DNA from: an uncultured Eubacteriales bacterium
Lineage (GTDB): Bacteria; Bacillota; Clostridia; Oscillospirales; Oscillospiraceae
Reading direction: 5' to 3'
Length of the DNA stretch: 8,249 nt
Assembly (NCBI GenBank): GCA_900551355.1
Contig: URVR01000071.1
Span: 1-8,249 of the forward strand
Shown here in pieces: positions 1 to 5,223 of this stretch (the stretch's first letter is position 1; each line of letters begins with the position of its first letter). The notes beneath the pieces are model-generated. The model worked only from the letters and a program-made list of their open reading frames with translations, did no database searches and was not told the origin of the DNA. Both the position numbers and the translations under genes were made by a program.

Positions 1-421
1 GCTCCCAGCCGTATCTCTCCTTCTGCCGTTCAATCATGCGGCGCACCCGCTCGTAATCGTAGCGGCGGCTGGCGTTTTCGTAGCCGTCGGTGGTGATGAT
101 GAACATCGTTTTCTCCGGCACATCCTCCCGGCGGGCGTACTTGTGGATGTTGCCGATGTGGTGAATGGCGCCGCCCACGGCATCCAGCAGCGCCGTGCAG
201 CCGCAGGTGAAATACTCCTTTTCCGTCAGGGGCGGCACTTCGCCCAGCGGCAGGCGGTCATGGATGACCGTGCTGTCGTTGTCAAAGAGTACGGTGGAGA
301 CCAGCGCCTCCCCCGCTTCCCGCTTCTGCTTTTCGATCATGGAGTTGAAGCCACCGATGGTGTCCGTTTCCAGCCCCGACATAGAGCCGCTGCGATCCAG
401 GATAAAAACCAGTTCTGTCAT
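1..421 (-). CDS. vWA-domain (MIDAS) protein, 3' end cut by window edge
   Basis: The reading frame starts at ATG 421-419 and stays open to base 1, giving 140 residues with the C-terminus missing. It begins MTELVFILDRSGSMSG, the first strand and metal-ion-dependent adhesion site (MIDAS) of a von Willebrand A domain. Asp9, Ser11 and Ser13 form the DxSxS motif; Thr76 in CGCTALLDA and Asp112 in ITTDGYEN supply the other metal ligands, so the site looks complete. There is no signal peptide, which suggests a cytoplasmic protein. The start is supported by AGGAGG at 436-431, 9 bases upstream. Stand-alone bacterial vWA proteins of this kind are usually about 200-230 residues and act as metal-dependent protein-binding modules; some accompany stress or tellurite-resistance genes. 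It lies 79 bases after the ArsC-like gene and is probably the fourth gene of that operon. The partner protein and exact role cannot be read from the sequence. Confidence 0.9.
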   Translation of the reverse strand, partial: MTELVFILDRSGSMSGLETDTIGGFNSMIEKQKREAGEALVSTVLFDNDSTVIHDRLPLGEVPPLTEKEYFTCGCTALLDAVGGAIHHIGNIHKYARREDVPEKTMFIITTDGYENASRRYDYERVRRMIERQKERYGWE

Positions 422-426
422 AATGA

Positions 427-480
427 AAACCCTCCTTTGTTTGTTTACGCTGTCATTGTAGCGCACCGGAAGGAGGGTTT
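427..480 (-). promoter_or_regulatory. Inverted repeat that can mask the vWA gene's ribosome binding site
   Basis: AAACCCTCCTT (427-437) and AAGGAGGGTTT (470-480) are perfect 11-base complements separated by 32 bases. In the minus-strand transcript the downstream arm contains the AGGAGG ribosome binding site of the vWA gene, and the upstream arm is its exact complement. Pairing would hide the site, so the leader could control translation. The pairing potential is seen directly; a regulatory role is inferred. Confidence 0.5.
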
Positions 481-481
481 G

Positions 482-498
482 GTCGCCTGCGGGGCGAC
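482..498 (-). other. Short GC-rich hairpin just after the ArsC-like gene
   Basis: GTCGCC (482-487) pairs with GGCGAC (493-498) around a 5-base loop, only two bases past the TAA stop of the ArsC-like gene. No T-run follows on the minus strand, so it is not a standard intrinsic terminator. It may be a weak attenuator or a mRNA 3'-end stabiliser between the ArsC-like and vWA genes. It is adjacent to the upstream arm of the inverted repeat at 427-480, and the two structures can coexist. Confidence 0.35.
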
Positions 499-500
499 AT

Positions 501-857
501 TTATTCGGTTTTCAGGCGCTCTGTCCACTCAGCTTCCCTGAAGCCTACGAGGATGAAATCGTCGCCTACCAGCAGTGGGCGCTTGACCAGCATACCGTCT
601 GTGGCGAGGAGCTTCAGCATCTCGTCCTCACTCATACCGGGCAGTTTGTCCTTCAGTTCCATGGACTTATACAGCAGGCCGCTGGTGTTAAAAAACTTCT
701 TCAGCGGCAGTCCGCTGCGTTGGTGCCAAGCGGATAACTCGTCATAAGAAGGGTTCTCCAATTTGATGTCACGAAAATCGTAGGCAATGTGGTTTTCGTC
801 CAGCCACTTCCGCGCCTTCTGGCAGGTGGTGCATTTGGGGTAGCAGATAAAGGTCAT
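501..857 (-). CDS. ArsC/Spx-family thioredoxin-fold protein
   Basis: A complete 118-residue protein, the usual length of the ArsC/Spx/YffB family. ATG 857-855 is chosen over an upstream ATG at 884 because AGGAG (870-866) lies 8 bases before it and because MTFICYPKC matches the family N-terminus. The active-site loop YPKCTTCQKA carries a CxxC pair (Cys9, Cys12), more like Spx/MgsR-type regulators and putative reductases than the single-cysteine loop of enterobacterial ArsC. The family's RP element is in VKRPLLVGDD (residues 91-100), followed by the typical GFREAEW ending. Members are redox-active thiol proteins that reduce arsenate or modulate RNA polymerase. No ars transporter or ArsR is nearby, so a role in arsenic resistance is not supported; a redox or stress role is inferred from the family. 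It is third in the minus-strand operon. Its upstream region repeats the last codons of the macro-domain gene (see 865-881). Confidence 0.9.
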   Translation of the reverse strand: MTFICYPKCTTCQKARKWLDENHIAYDFRDIKLENPSYDELSAWHQRSGLPLKKFFNTSGLLYKSMELKDKLPGMSEDEMLKLLATDGMLVKRPLLVGDDFILVGFREAEWTERLKTE

Positions 858-864
858 GGTTTTA

Positions 865-881
865 GCTCCTAATAGACTCAG
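865..881. repeat. Left copy of a 17-bp near-direct repeat flanking the DUF4268 gene
   Basis: GCTCCTAATAGACTCAG matches 1855-1871 (GCTCCTAACAGACTCTG) at 15 of 17 positions. It holds the ribosome binding site of the ArsC-like gene. Read on the minus strand in the frame of that gene it spells the same SLLGA codons that end the macro-domain protein. Confidence 0.7.
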
Positions 882-899
882 CATAGCAGTGTATTTTGT

Positions 900-1847
900 T
901 TACGGTTCAGCCTGAATGTATTCGCTCAATGCATCACGCATTCTTACAACAAGATCAATAGACTCGTTCATTAATTCAGCATAATTATCCTGAATCGTAA
1001 AGTCCAAGCCCTCGATATATTTACATATACGCGACGATTTCCTGTGATTCATTCGCTGCCAAGAAAGCTCAAAACCCAATGTGCTTTCTATTTCATCTTT
1101 ATGCGCATACACATTATCAAACAGCTTTTTGTTATTCGCGATCCAGAGCCCCACCCTTATCTTGTGTTCCTTGTTCACCAAATCTATTGATATCTGGCAC
1201 TCTGATGATCCGATTGCAATAGAATACCAAGGGTCTGTTGTCGCCTTTCGCTTGTTGAAGGGCCTTCCACGTTGTTCAAGGATATCGTTGAATTGTGTCC
1301 AAAACTCCAGTCTGTAGCTTTGAGATTCATTCATACCTTTATCCTGAGCAATGCGTTTTACAGTTTTTGCGAAGTCATTCGGCTGTTCGATGATTTTGAA
1401 CTGGGGAGCCGGTTCAGAATTTCCAATTTTGTAAGCGTGAATCTCAATCAAGAAAAAAGAAATGCTATCATCGGTATGCTTATTGAGCCATTCAATCGCA
1501 CTCGCATGCTCGTCACGGGCTGAAGCAACCACCCATACCACCACGGATGCGTCAAGTCCAGATGCATAAGTCAGAATTTTCCCCAAATGGTCGTGATTGG
1601 TCTGCTCAAGTTGGTTCTCAATCAGCACGACTTTTCCAGTAATTTCATCTCTGCACAAGATATCGCAGCGATAGCTTCCAACAAATTTTTCAGTCTCAAC
1701 ATCGGTAAGCGACAGATTCAATGTATTGCCAAGTTCCTGTATGTTTTCCTCCGCAGACAGCCACTTTGAAAAATCATATTGTTCATGAGTCCAGACCTTG
1801 CGAATATCTACTTCCTGCAATTTCCCAAGCTTCACCTTGTCCATCAC
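900..1847 (-). CDS. DUF4268 protein with PD-(D/E)xK-like nuclease core
   Basis: A 315-residue protein of the DUF4268 type. The N-terminal half resembles a PD-(D/E)xK nuclease fold: Glu51 or Glu53 before the core, Asp62 in YRCDILCRD, then VVLIENQ with Glu77 and Gln79 where ExK would be canonical, then the conserved HDHLGKILTYASG (85-97). The C-terminal half carries the DUF4268 region (FWTQFNDIL near residue 182, and WQRMNHRKSS). Such proteins are uncharacterised and often occur in mobile or defence-rich regions; nuclease activity is inferred, and Gln in place of Lys leaves it open. GTG 1847 has AGGAG (1860-1856) 8 bases upstream; ATG 1844 is the alternative. The upstream stop is only 3 bases away, so translation is probably coupled to the macro-domain gene. 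The gene is clearly richer in A+T than both neighbours and lies between near-direct repeats, suggesting recent acquisition. Confidence 0.85.
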   Translation of the reverse strand: MMDKVKLGKLQEVDIRKVWTHEQYDFSKWLSAEENIQELGNTLNLSLTDVETEKFVGSYRCDILCRDEITGKVVLIENQLEQTNHDHLGKILTYASGLDASVVVWVVASARDEHASAIEWLNKHTDDSISFFLIEIHAYKIGNSEPAPQFKIIEQPNDFAKTVKRIAQDKGMNESQSYRLEFWTQFNDILEQRGRPFNKRKATTDPWYSIAIGSSECQISIDLVNKEHKIRVGLWIANNKKLFDNVYAHKDEIESTLGFELSWQRMNHRKSSRICKYIEGLDFTIQDNYAELMNESIDLVVRMRDALSEYIQAEP

Positions 1848-1850
1848 TTA

Positions 1851-2861
1851 TCACGCTCCTAACAGACTCTGATCAAAAGCGAACAGGGCCTCGTTGATCT
1901 CAAAAATGTCGTACTTTTTCTGCCCGATGAAGTACTCAATAATAACGTCGAACTTACTGCTGGCGCTGAGGGCGTAGCCCGCGCGGGCGATGAGGTCGCG
2001 GGTCTCGTCCAAATCAAGTTCCAACGCGATGGCAAAGGCGATAGCCGTGGACTTGGAGGGCTTGTAGTCCGGATTGTTGCGAATCTTGGAAAACAGCTTG
2101 CGATCCACATTGGCCTTCTTGTAGACCTCGGCGTCCTTCTTGCCGCTGCGGTCAATGAGCTTCAACAGCGTCTCCGAGAAACCGGCGTCCAGATGCGCCA
2201 GCAGATCGTCCAGCCCACCGGCAGCCTTGGGAGCCATCATCGGCGCGGGCATCGCGCTCTCACAGAGGGCTTCCGCACGGCTCTCAGGGGCGTTTATTCG
2301 GCGCAGACGCTCTCGACGCAAATCGGTGTGGGCGTCCACATAGTGGTCGTCGATGTACTCGGCAATGTCGGCAAACAGCTTGCCGCTGATCTGGTATGCC
2401 TTGCGGTCGAAAATGACGAGGTAGACCGTCATGTCGTTGTGCAGCAGGAACTCGCCGATGGTGTCCACCGCCACGCGGAGCGCCTGATCCTTGGGGTAGC
2501 CGAAAATGCCGGAAGAAATCAGCGGTAAGGCTACCGTCTCGCAGTTGTGCGCCTTGGCCAGCGCAAGGCTCGTCTGATAGCAGGAGACGAGCTGTTCCCG
2601 TTCACCGTGGCTGCCGCCGTTCCACACGGGGCCGACGGTGTGGATCACATACCGGCAGGGCAAGCGGTAGGCCTTGGTGATCTTGGCATCGCCGGTCTTG
2701 CAGCCGCCCAGCGTCCGGCACTTGGCCAGCAGCTCCGGCCCCGCCGCGCGGTGGATGCAGCCATCCACGCCGCCTCCGCCCAGCAGGGACTCCTTGGCCG
2801 CATTGACGATGGCATCCACGGACATTTTCGTGATGTCGTTGCGAACGATGATAAGGGGCAT
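1851..2861 (-). CDS. Macro-domain (ADP-ribose-binding) protein with C-terminal HTH-like domain
   Basis: A 336-residue protein starting at ATG 2861-2859. GGAGG (2877-2873) lies 11 bases upstream, and MPLIIVRNDITKM is the normal macro-domain N-terminus; an upstream ATG at 2879 overlaps that binding site. Residues 1-175 form a MacroD/YmdB-like macro domain: Asp9 in NDIT, Asn20, the LLGGGGVDGCIHRAAG loop with Asp33, and the second phosphate loop ISSGIFGYP (115-123). These proteins bind ADP-ribose and many remove it from proteins or O-acetyl-ADP-ribose. Here the second Asn of the usual NAAN motif is Lys23, so catalysis may differ. After a linker rich in Ala, Pro and Met, residues 215-336 look helical and resemble a Cro/C1-like HTH region (DAEVYKKANVDRKLFSKIRN). 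The fused region could bind DNA or a partner; this is inference. It is the first gene of the minus-strand operon and overlaps the ribosome binding site of the DUF4268 gene. Confidence 0.92.
   Translation of the reverse strand: MPLIIVRNDITKMSVDAIVNAAKESLLGGGGVDGCIHRAAGPELLAKCRTLGGCKTGDAKITKAYRLPCRYVIHTVGPVWNGGSHGEREQLVSCYQTSLALAKAHNCETVALPLISSGIFGYPKDQALRVAVDTIGEFLLHNDMTVYLVIFDRKAYQISGKLFADIAEYIDDHYVDAHTDLRRERLRRINAPESRAEALCESAMPAPMMAPKAAGGLDDLLAHLDAGFSETLLKLIDRSGKKDAEVYKKANVDRKLFSKIRNNPDYKPSKSTAIAFAIALELDLDETRDLIARAGYALSASSKFDVIIEYFIGQKKYDIFEINEALFAFDQSLLGA
1855..1871. repeat. Right copy of the 17-bp near-direct repeat flanking the DUF4268 gene
   Basis: GCTCCTAACAGACTCTG is the 3' end of the macro-domain gene and also contains the ribosome binding site of the DUF4268 gene. 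The partner copy is at 865-881, exactly 990 bp away. Confidence 0.7.
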
Positions 2862-2898
2862 ATTGTGTATAGCCTCCATTCTGACGACTTTTAAAAAT

Positions 2899-2927
2899 AT
2901 TATAGCAGAATACACTTGGTTTTGCAA
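2899..2927 (-). promoter_or_regulatory. Sigma-A-type promoter of the macro/DUF4268/ArsC/vWA operon
   Basis: On the minus strand TTGCAA (2927-2922) and a perfect TATAAT (2904-2899) are separated by 17 bases. Transcription would begin near 2892, giving a leader of about 31 bases before the macro-domain start codon. No other good promoter was seen between the four minus-strand genes, which supports a single operon. Confidence 0.8.
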
Positions 2928-2929
2928 TG

Positions 2930-2943
2930 GACGTTGGAACGTC
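2930..2943. promoter_or_regulatory. Perfect 14-bp palindrome next to the -35 box (operator candidate)
   Basis: GACGTT-GG-AACGTC is a perfect 6-2-6 inverted repeat that ends two bases upstream of the -35 box of the minus-strand promoter. The position fits a binding site for a dimeric regulator, activator or repressor. The HTH-like domain of the first gene is a possible ligand, but that link is speculation. Confidence 0.5.
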
Positions 2944-3021
2944 TAACAGCCTTGATTGAAAATTCCTATTGTTGGCCAGACCAACAGTAGCGCAAAATGA
3001 CCACGCTGTAACCAAAGAATA

Positions 3022-3043
3022 GGCTCCGCAGCCCTGCGGGGCC
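3022..3043. repeat. 9-bp hairpin with 4-base loop
   Basis: GGCTCCGCA pairs with TGCGGGGCC around GCCC, with one G-T wobble. It is the first of two tandem GC-rich hairpins, five bases before the next one. No T-run follows on either strand. Confidence 0.6.
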
Positions 3044-3048
3044 GCGAC

Positions 3049-3099
3049 GCCGGAGGAAGCGGACGCACGCTGTAAACGCGTACATCCGTTTCCTCCGGC
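3049..3099. repeat. 15-bp hairpin
   Basis: GCCGGAGGAAGCGGA (3049-3063) pairs with TCCGTTTCCTCCGGC (3085-3099) with a single G-T wobble; TGTA/TACA at the loop ends extends it. On the plus strand it is followed by TTGTTGTATC, only a weak terminator tail, so it could stop transcription entering from the left but is not a clear terminator. Confidence 0.65.
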
Positions 3100-3278
3100 T
3101 TGTTGTATCATCCCACGGTCAACCTCACACAGAGCAGAGACGCCCCGTGTTTGCACCTGTGAGCCGATGTGTAGACTCCTTCGGGGAAGGGTAGCATCCT
3201 TGTCGCAGAGAGGGATTTCGAGCCGGTTTTGGGCGAATTTGAGCAAGATTCCAGTGCACCGAAATCGGGGCAGGAGAA

Positions 3279-3307
3279 AGGCATTGGCGCTTTTCGCGCC
3301 AATGCCT
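3279..3307. repeat. Perfect 12-bp hairpin with 5-base loop
   Basis: AGGCATTGGCGC and GCGCCAATGCCT are perfect complements around TTTTC. There is no T-run on either side, so a plain terminator role is unlikely. Confidence 0.65.
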
Positions 3308-3412
3308 ATTCACAGCAGCCCGCAGTGCGAGCTGCCGCAAGGGTTTTCGGGTTTTGGAAATTGACGCTTTTTTCGAGGTTCCCAGAACGGTTTGACGCTA
3401 AATTTGAGAAAA

Positions 3413-3451
3413 GTCGCCGCAAAGCCACGTGTCACAACGGTTTGCGGCGGC
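3413..3451. repeat. 11-bp hairpin around a CACGTG-containing loop
   Basis: GTCGCCGCAAA (3413-3423) pairs with TTTGCGGCGGC (3441-3451), with ten Watson-Crick pairs and one wobble. The loop includes the palindrome CACGTG. Two smaller perfect hairpins follow, CGGTAT/ATACCG at 3467-3483 and CGTAGCA/TGCTACG at 3504-3527. Confidence 0.55.
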
Positions 3452-3646
3452 GCTTTGATAGAAAATCGGTATGCTTTATACCGTTGTAGTCGGCGGAAGT
3501 CTCCGTAGCAGCTCAAATCTTGCTACGCCATAAACAAAGATAAGCGGCGGTTGAGAATTGATAACTTTCTGATAATAGTGTGGCTTCCCCATAGCTTTTC
3601 TCTGCCTTTTACGGTATTGTGTGCCGTTACAAAGGAGGCTGATACC

Positions 3647-4798
3647 ATGCCGAAAAGACGAGCGAACGGGGAAGGGAACATCCGAAAACGCAAGGATGGA
3701 CGATGGGAGGGCCGCTACACAGTCGGTCACGATTCGGAAACCGGCAAGGCCATCATCAAAAACGTCCTCGGCAAGACGCAAGCGGAAGTAAAAGAAAAAC
3801 TGAAAAAAGCCATCGAGGAAAACGTCGGTATCGACTACGGACGGGCCAAGACCTACACGGTGGGGACATGGCTGGAGGTCTGGCTGGAAAACTACGCGAA
3901 AATCAAACTGCGCCCGTCCACATTTAAAACCTCGCAAGGCTTTCTGAAAAACCACATCAAGCCGCAGATCGGCCGCGTTCCGCTGGCAGACCTGACTTCT
4001 CTGGACTTGCAGCGGTTCTATAAGCATCTGCTGGATGGTGGCCGGGTAGACCGCATCGAAGCGAAAAAGAAACCGAAAGGTCTGGCTCCAAAGACCGTCC
4101 GGAACATCCATCAGATGATCGGCTCGGCGTACAACCTTGCCATCGAGCAGAAACTGGTGAGCAGGAATCCAACGCAGGGCTGCGCCCTGCCAAAGGTGGA
4201 GCACAAAGAGATGAAAACCCTGACCGCCGACCAACTCAGCGCCTTCTTCCGAGAAGCCAGGGACAGCGGCGTGTACGAACTCTACTACCTCGACCTCGCC
4301 ACCGGACTTCGGCGGGGCGAACTGCTGGGGCTGAAATGGACAGACGTCGACCTCGACCGTGGCATACTGAAAATCCAACGGGCCATCTCGCGGCAGAACG
4401 GCAATGTAGTGGAAGCCCCACTGAAAACGAAGAACGCCTACCGCACACTGCCGTTGTCGGCAGACGCGATAGACGTTCTAAATGCACAGAAAAACAAGGT
4501 AGGAAGCAGCGAGTGGGTATTTCCATCGCCCACCGGAGGCCCCATGTCCCCGGACAGCGTTCTGCATATGCTCCAGCGGGTGCTAAAGCGAGCAGGACTG
4601 CCACGGATACGCTTTCATGACCTGCGCCACACCTTCGCAACGATGGCGCTGCAAAACGGCGTGGATGTAAAAACCGTGTCCTCGATGCTCGGTCATTACT
4701 CCGCGGGCTTCACGCTGGACACCTATGCCCACGTCACCACCGACGCACAGCTCAAGGCGGCGCAAACGATGGGGAGCATCCTCTCCCGTGCGGTATAG
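3647..4798 (+). CDS. Site-specific tyrosine recombinase (phage/ICE-type integrase)
   Basis: A complete 383-residue integrase. ATG 3647 follows GGAGG (3634-3638) by 8 bases, and MPKRRANGEGNIRKRKDGRW is the usual start; the open frame extends upstream to 3551 but that part is not protein-like. The order is an arm-type DNA-binding domain (about 1-60), a SAM-like core-binding domain (about 65-170, with LRPSTFKTSQGFLKNHI), then the catalytic domain. Catalytic residues are all present: Arg222 in ATGLRRGELLGL, Lys260 in the beta-hairpin, His324 and Arg327 in HDLRH, His350 in LGHYS, and Tyr360 in TLDTYAH. It should integrate and excise an element by a Holliday-junction mechanism. The gene points at the 3' end of tRNA-Arg 117 bases away, the likely attachment site. 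Its base composition is less GC-rich than the operon right of the tRNA, in keeping with transfer. Confidence 0.96.
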   Translation: MPKRRANGEGNIRKRKDGRWEGRYTVGHDSETGKAIIKNVLGKTQAEVKEKLKKAIEENVGIDYGRAKTYTVGTWLEVWLENYAKIKLRPSTFKTSQGFLKNHIKPQIGRVPLADLTSLDLQRFYKHLLDGGRVDRIEAKKKPKGLAPKTVRNIHQMIGSAYNLAIEQKLVSRNPTQGCALPKVEHKEMKTLTADQLSAFFREARDSGVYELYYLDLATGLRRGELLGLKWTDVDLDRGILKIQRAISRQNGNVVEAPLKTKNAYRTLPLSADAIDVLNAQKNKVGSSEWVFPSPTGGPMSPDSVLHMLQRVLKRAGLPRIRFHDLRHTFATMALQNGVDVKTVSSMLGHYSAGFTLDTYAHVTTDAQLKAAQTMGSILSRAV

Positions 4799-4819
4799 AC
4801 CTTTCCGCTATCCGCTCCC

Positions 4820-4843
4820 GTTGGGGTCAGCGTTTGGGTCAGA
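4820..4843 (+). repeat. Two tandem 12-bp repeats, candidate integrase arm sites
   Basis: GTTGGGGTCAGC (4820-4831) is followed directly by GTTTGGGTCAGA (4832-4843), matching at 10 of 12 positions. Short direct repeats between an integrase gene and its tRNA target often are the arm-type sites bound by the integrase N-terminal domain; that role is inferred here. Confidence 0.45.
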
Positions 4844-4879
4844 AAAAAGCAGCAGGAGAAAACAACAACTTATGCAAAC

Positions 4880-4915
4880 AAAAAGACCCGAAGCCTTACG
4901 GTTTCGGGTCTTTTT
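4880..4915. terminator. Bidirectional intrinsic terminator between integrase and tRNA-Arg
   Basis: AAAAAGACCCGAA (4880-4892) and TTCGGGTCTTTTT (4903-4915) are perfect 13-base complements, and GCC/GGT inside extends the stem around a TTAC loop. A-run and T-run flank the stem symmetrically, so it can end the integrase transcript on the plus strand and the tRNA transcript on the minus strand. Its last T is also the complement of the final A of the tRNA CCA end. Confidence 0.9.
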
Positions 4916-4991
4916 GGCACGCCGTGAGGGATTCGAACCCCCGGCCTTCTGGTCCGTAGCCAGACGCTCTATCCAGCTGAGCTAACGGCGC
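4915..4991 (-). tRNA. tRNA-Arg (anticodon ACG)
   Basis: The minus strand folds as a full cloverleaf. The acceptor is GCGCCGT with ACGGCGT (a G-T wobble at 1-72), followed by TA and the GCTC/GAGC D-stem. The anticodon stem is TCTGG/CCAGA around CTACGGA, giving anticodon ACG for arginine. The T-arm is GGGGG-TTCGAAT-CCCTC, then discriminator G and an encoded CCA. The first adenosine of the anticodon is normally converted to inosine by TadA to read CGU, CGC and CGA. The 3' end faces the integrase gene, so this tRNA is the probable integration target, and it appears intact. Confidence 0.97.
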
Positions 4992-5013
4992 GTGTCTCAT
5001 CGACAGCTTGGTT

Positions 5014-5042
5014 ATCATACCACACCGCTTTACAAAATGCAA
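5014..5042 (-). promoter_or_regulatory. Promoter of tRNA-Arg
   Basis: On the minus strand TTGCAT (5042-5037) and TATGAT (5019-5014) are spaced by 17 bases. Transcription would start near 5007, about 16 bases before the mature tRNA 5' end. Confidence 0.75.
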
Positions 5043-5068
5043 GAGAAATTTTCTCAAATTTGCATTTT
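5034..5068. repeat. Interrupted inverted repeat over the tRNA -35 box
   Basis: AAAATGCAA (5034-5042) pairs with TTGCATTTT (5060-5068), and inside it GAGAA (5043-5047) pairs with TTCTC (5051-5055), leaving a 4-base bulge. On the plus strand it ends in a run of six T, so it could act as a weak terminator ahead of the ABC-transporter promoter. It also covers the -35 box of the tRNA promoter and could be a protein-binding site. Confidence 0.4.
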
Positions 5069-5121
5069 TTCTCCCCCAGCGCCGCACGGCGGCTTCCCGG
5101 TCGTTCTGCCGCTCAAATGAC

Positions 5122-5150
5122 TTGACGCCGCGCACCGCAGCTCATATAAT
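5122..5150 (+). promoter_or_regulatory. Near-consensus sigma-A promoter of the exporter/kinase/PqqD/protease operon
   Basis: TTGACG (5122-5127) and a perfect TATAAT (5145-5150) are spaced by 17 bases. Transcription would begin near 5157, leaving a leader of about 65 bases before the ABC-transporter start. No operator-like repeat was seen, and the strength of the match suggests substantial expression. Confidence 0.88.
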
Positions 5151-5223
5151 ATATGGTGTATGCGCACTTTAACGTCACATCGGCGGCTCTGTGCGCCCCC
5201 AGTTCGCTTTCGGGAGGAATACC

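Larger units (their letters stand above)
2944..3646. other. Non-coding, hairpin-rich tract upstream of the integrase
   Basis: About 700 bases lie between the minus-strand promoter and the integrase start with no convincing gene. Short open frames on both strands lack ribosome binding sites and protein-like composition. The tract carries at least six perfect or near-perfect hairpins: 3022-3043, 3049-3099, 3279-3307, 3413-3451, 3467-3483 and 3504-3527. No excisionase gene is visible. A weak integrase promoter may lie at 3551-3576 (TTGAGA, and GATAAT after only 14 bases), but it is not convincing. The tract could be a dispersed repeat, a structured RNA or recombination-associated DNA; sequence alone does not decide. 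Confidence 0.6.

Noticed and set aside
143..541. Plus-strand ORFs over the left end
   Set aside because: They are antisense to the vWA and ArsC-like genes, which have intact motifs and ribosome binding sites on the minus strand.
501..857. Arsenic-resistance operon based on the ArsC-like gene
   Set aside because: No ArsR, ArsB or Acr3 gene is nearby, and the CxxC loop fits the wider Spx-like family rather than proven arsenate reductases.
3210..3224. GAGGGATTTCGAGCC as a possible second attachment site, similar to the tRNA T-arm at 4926-4938
   Set aside because: The match breaks after 8 bases with an inserted T and further mismatches, and it does not extend to the tRNA 3' end. It is too weak for an attachment core.
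3108..3516. Small ORFs of 64-86 residues in the hairpin-rich tract
   Set aside because: No ribosome binding sites, rich in Arg, Ser and Cys as expected of random frames, and they run through the inverted repeats.
3022..3527. CRISPR array
   Set aside because: The hairpins differ in sequence and spacing; there is no regularly repeated unit and there are no cas genes.
3476..4378. A 300-residue minus-strand ORF opposite the integrase
   Set aside because: It is antisense to a complete integrase, lacks a ribosome binding site and has no domain signature.
4896..5135. Minus-strand ORF reading APLAQLDRASGYGPEGRGFES, and a plus-strand ORF reading REGFEPPAFWSVARRSIQLS over the same bases
   Set aside because: Both are translations of the tRNA-Arg gene, a well-known source of false protein annotations.
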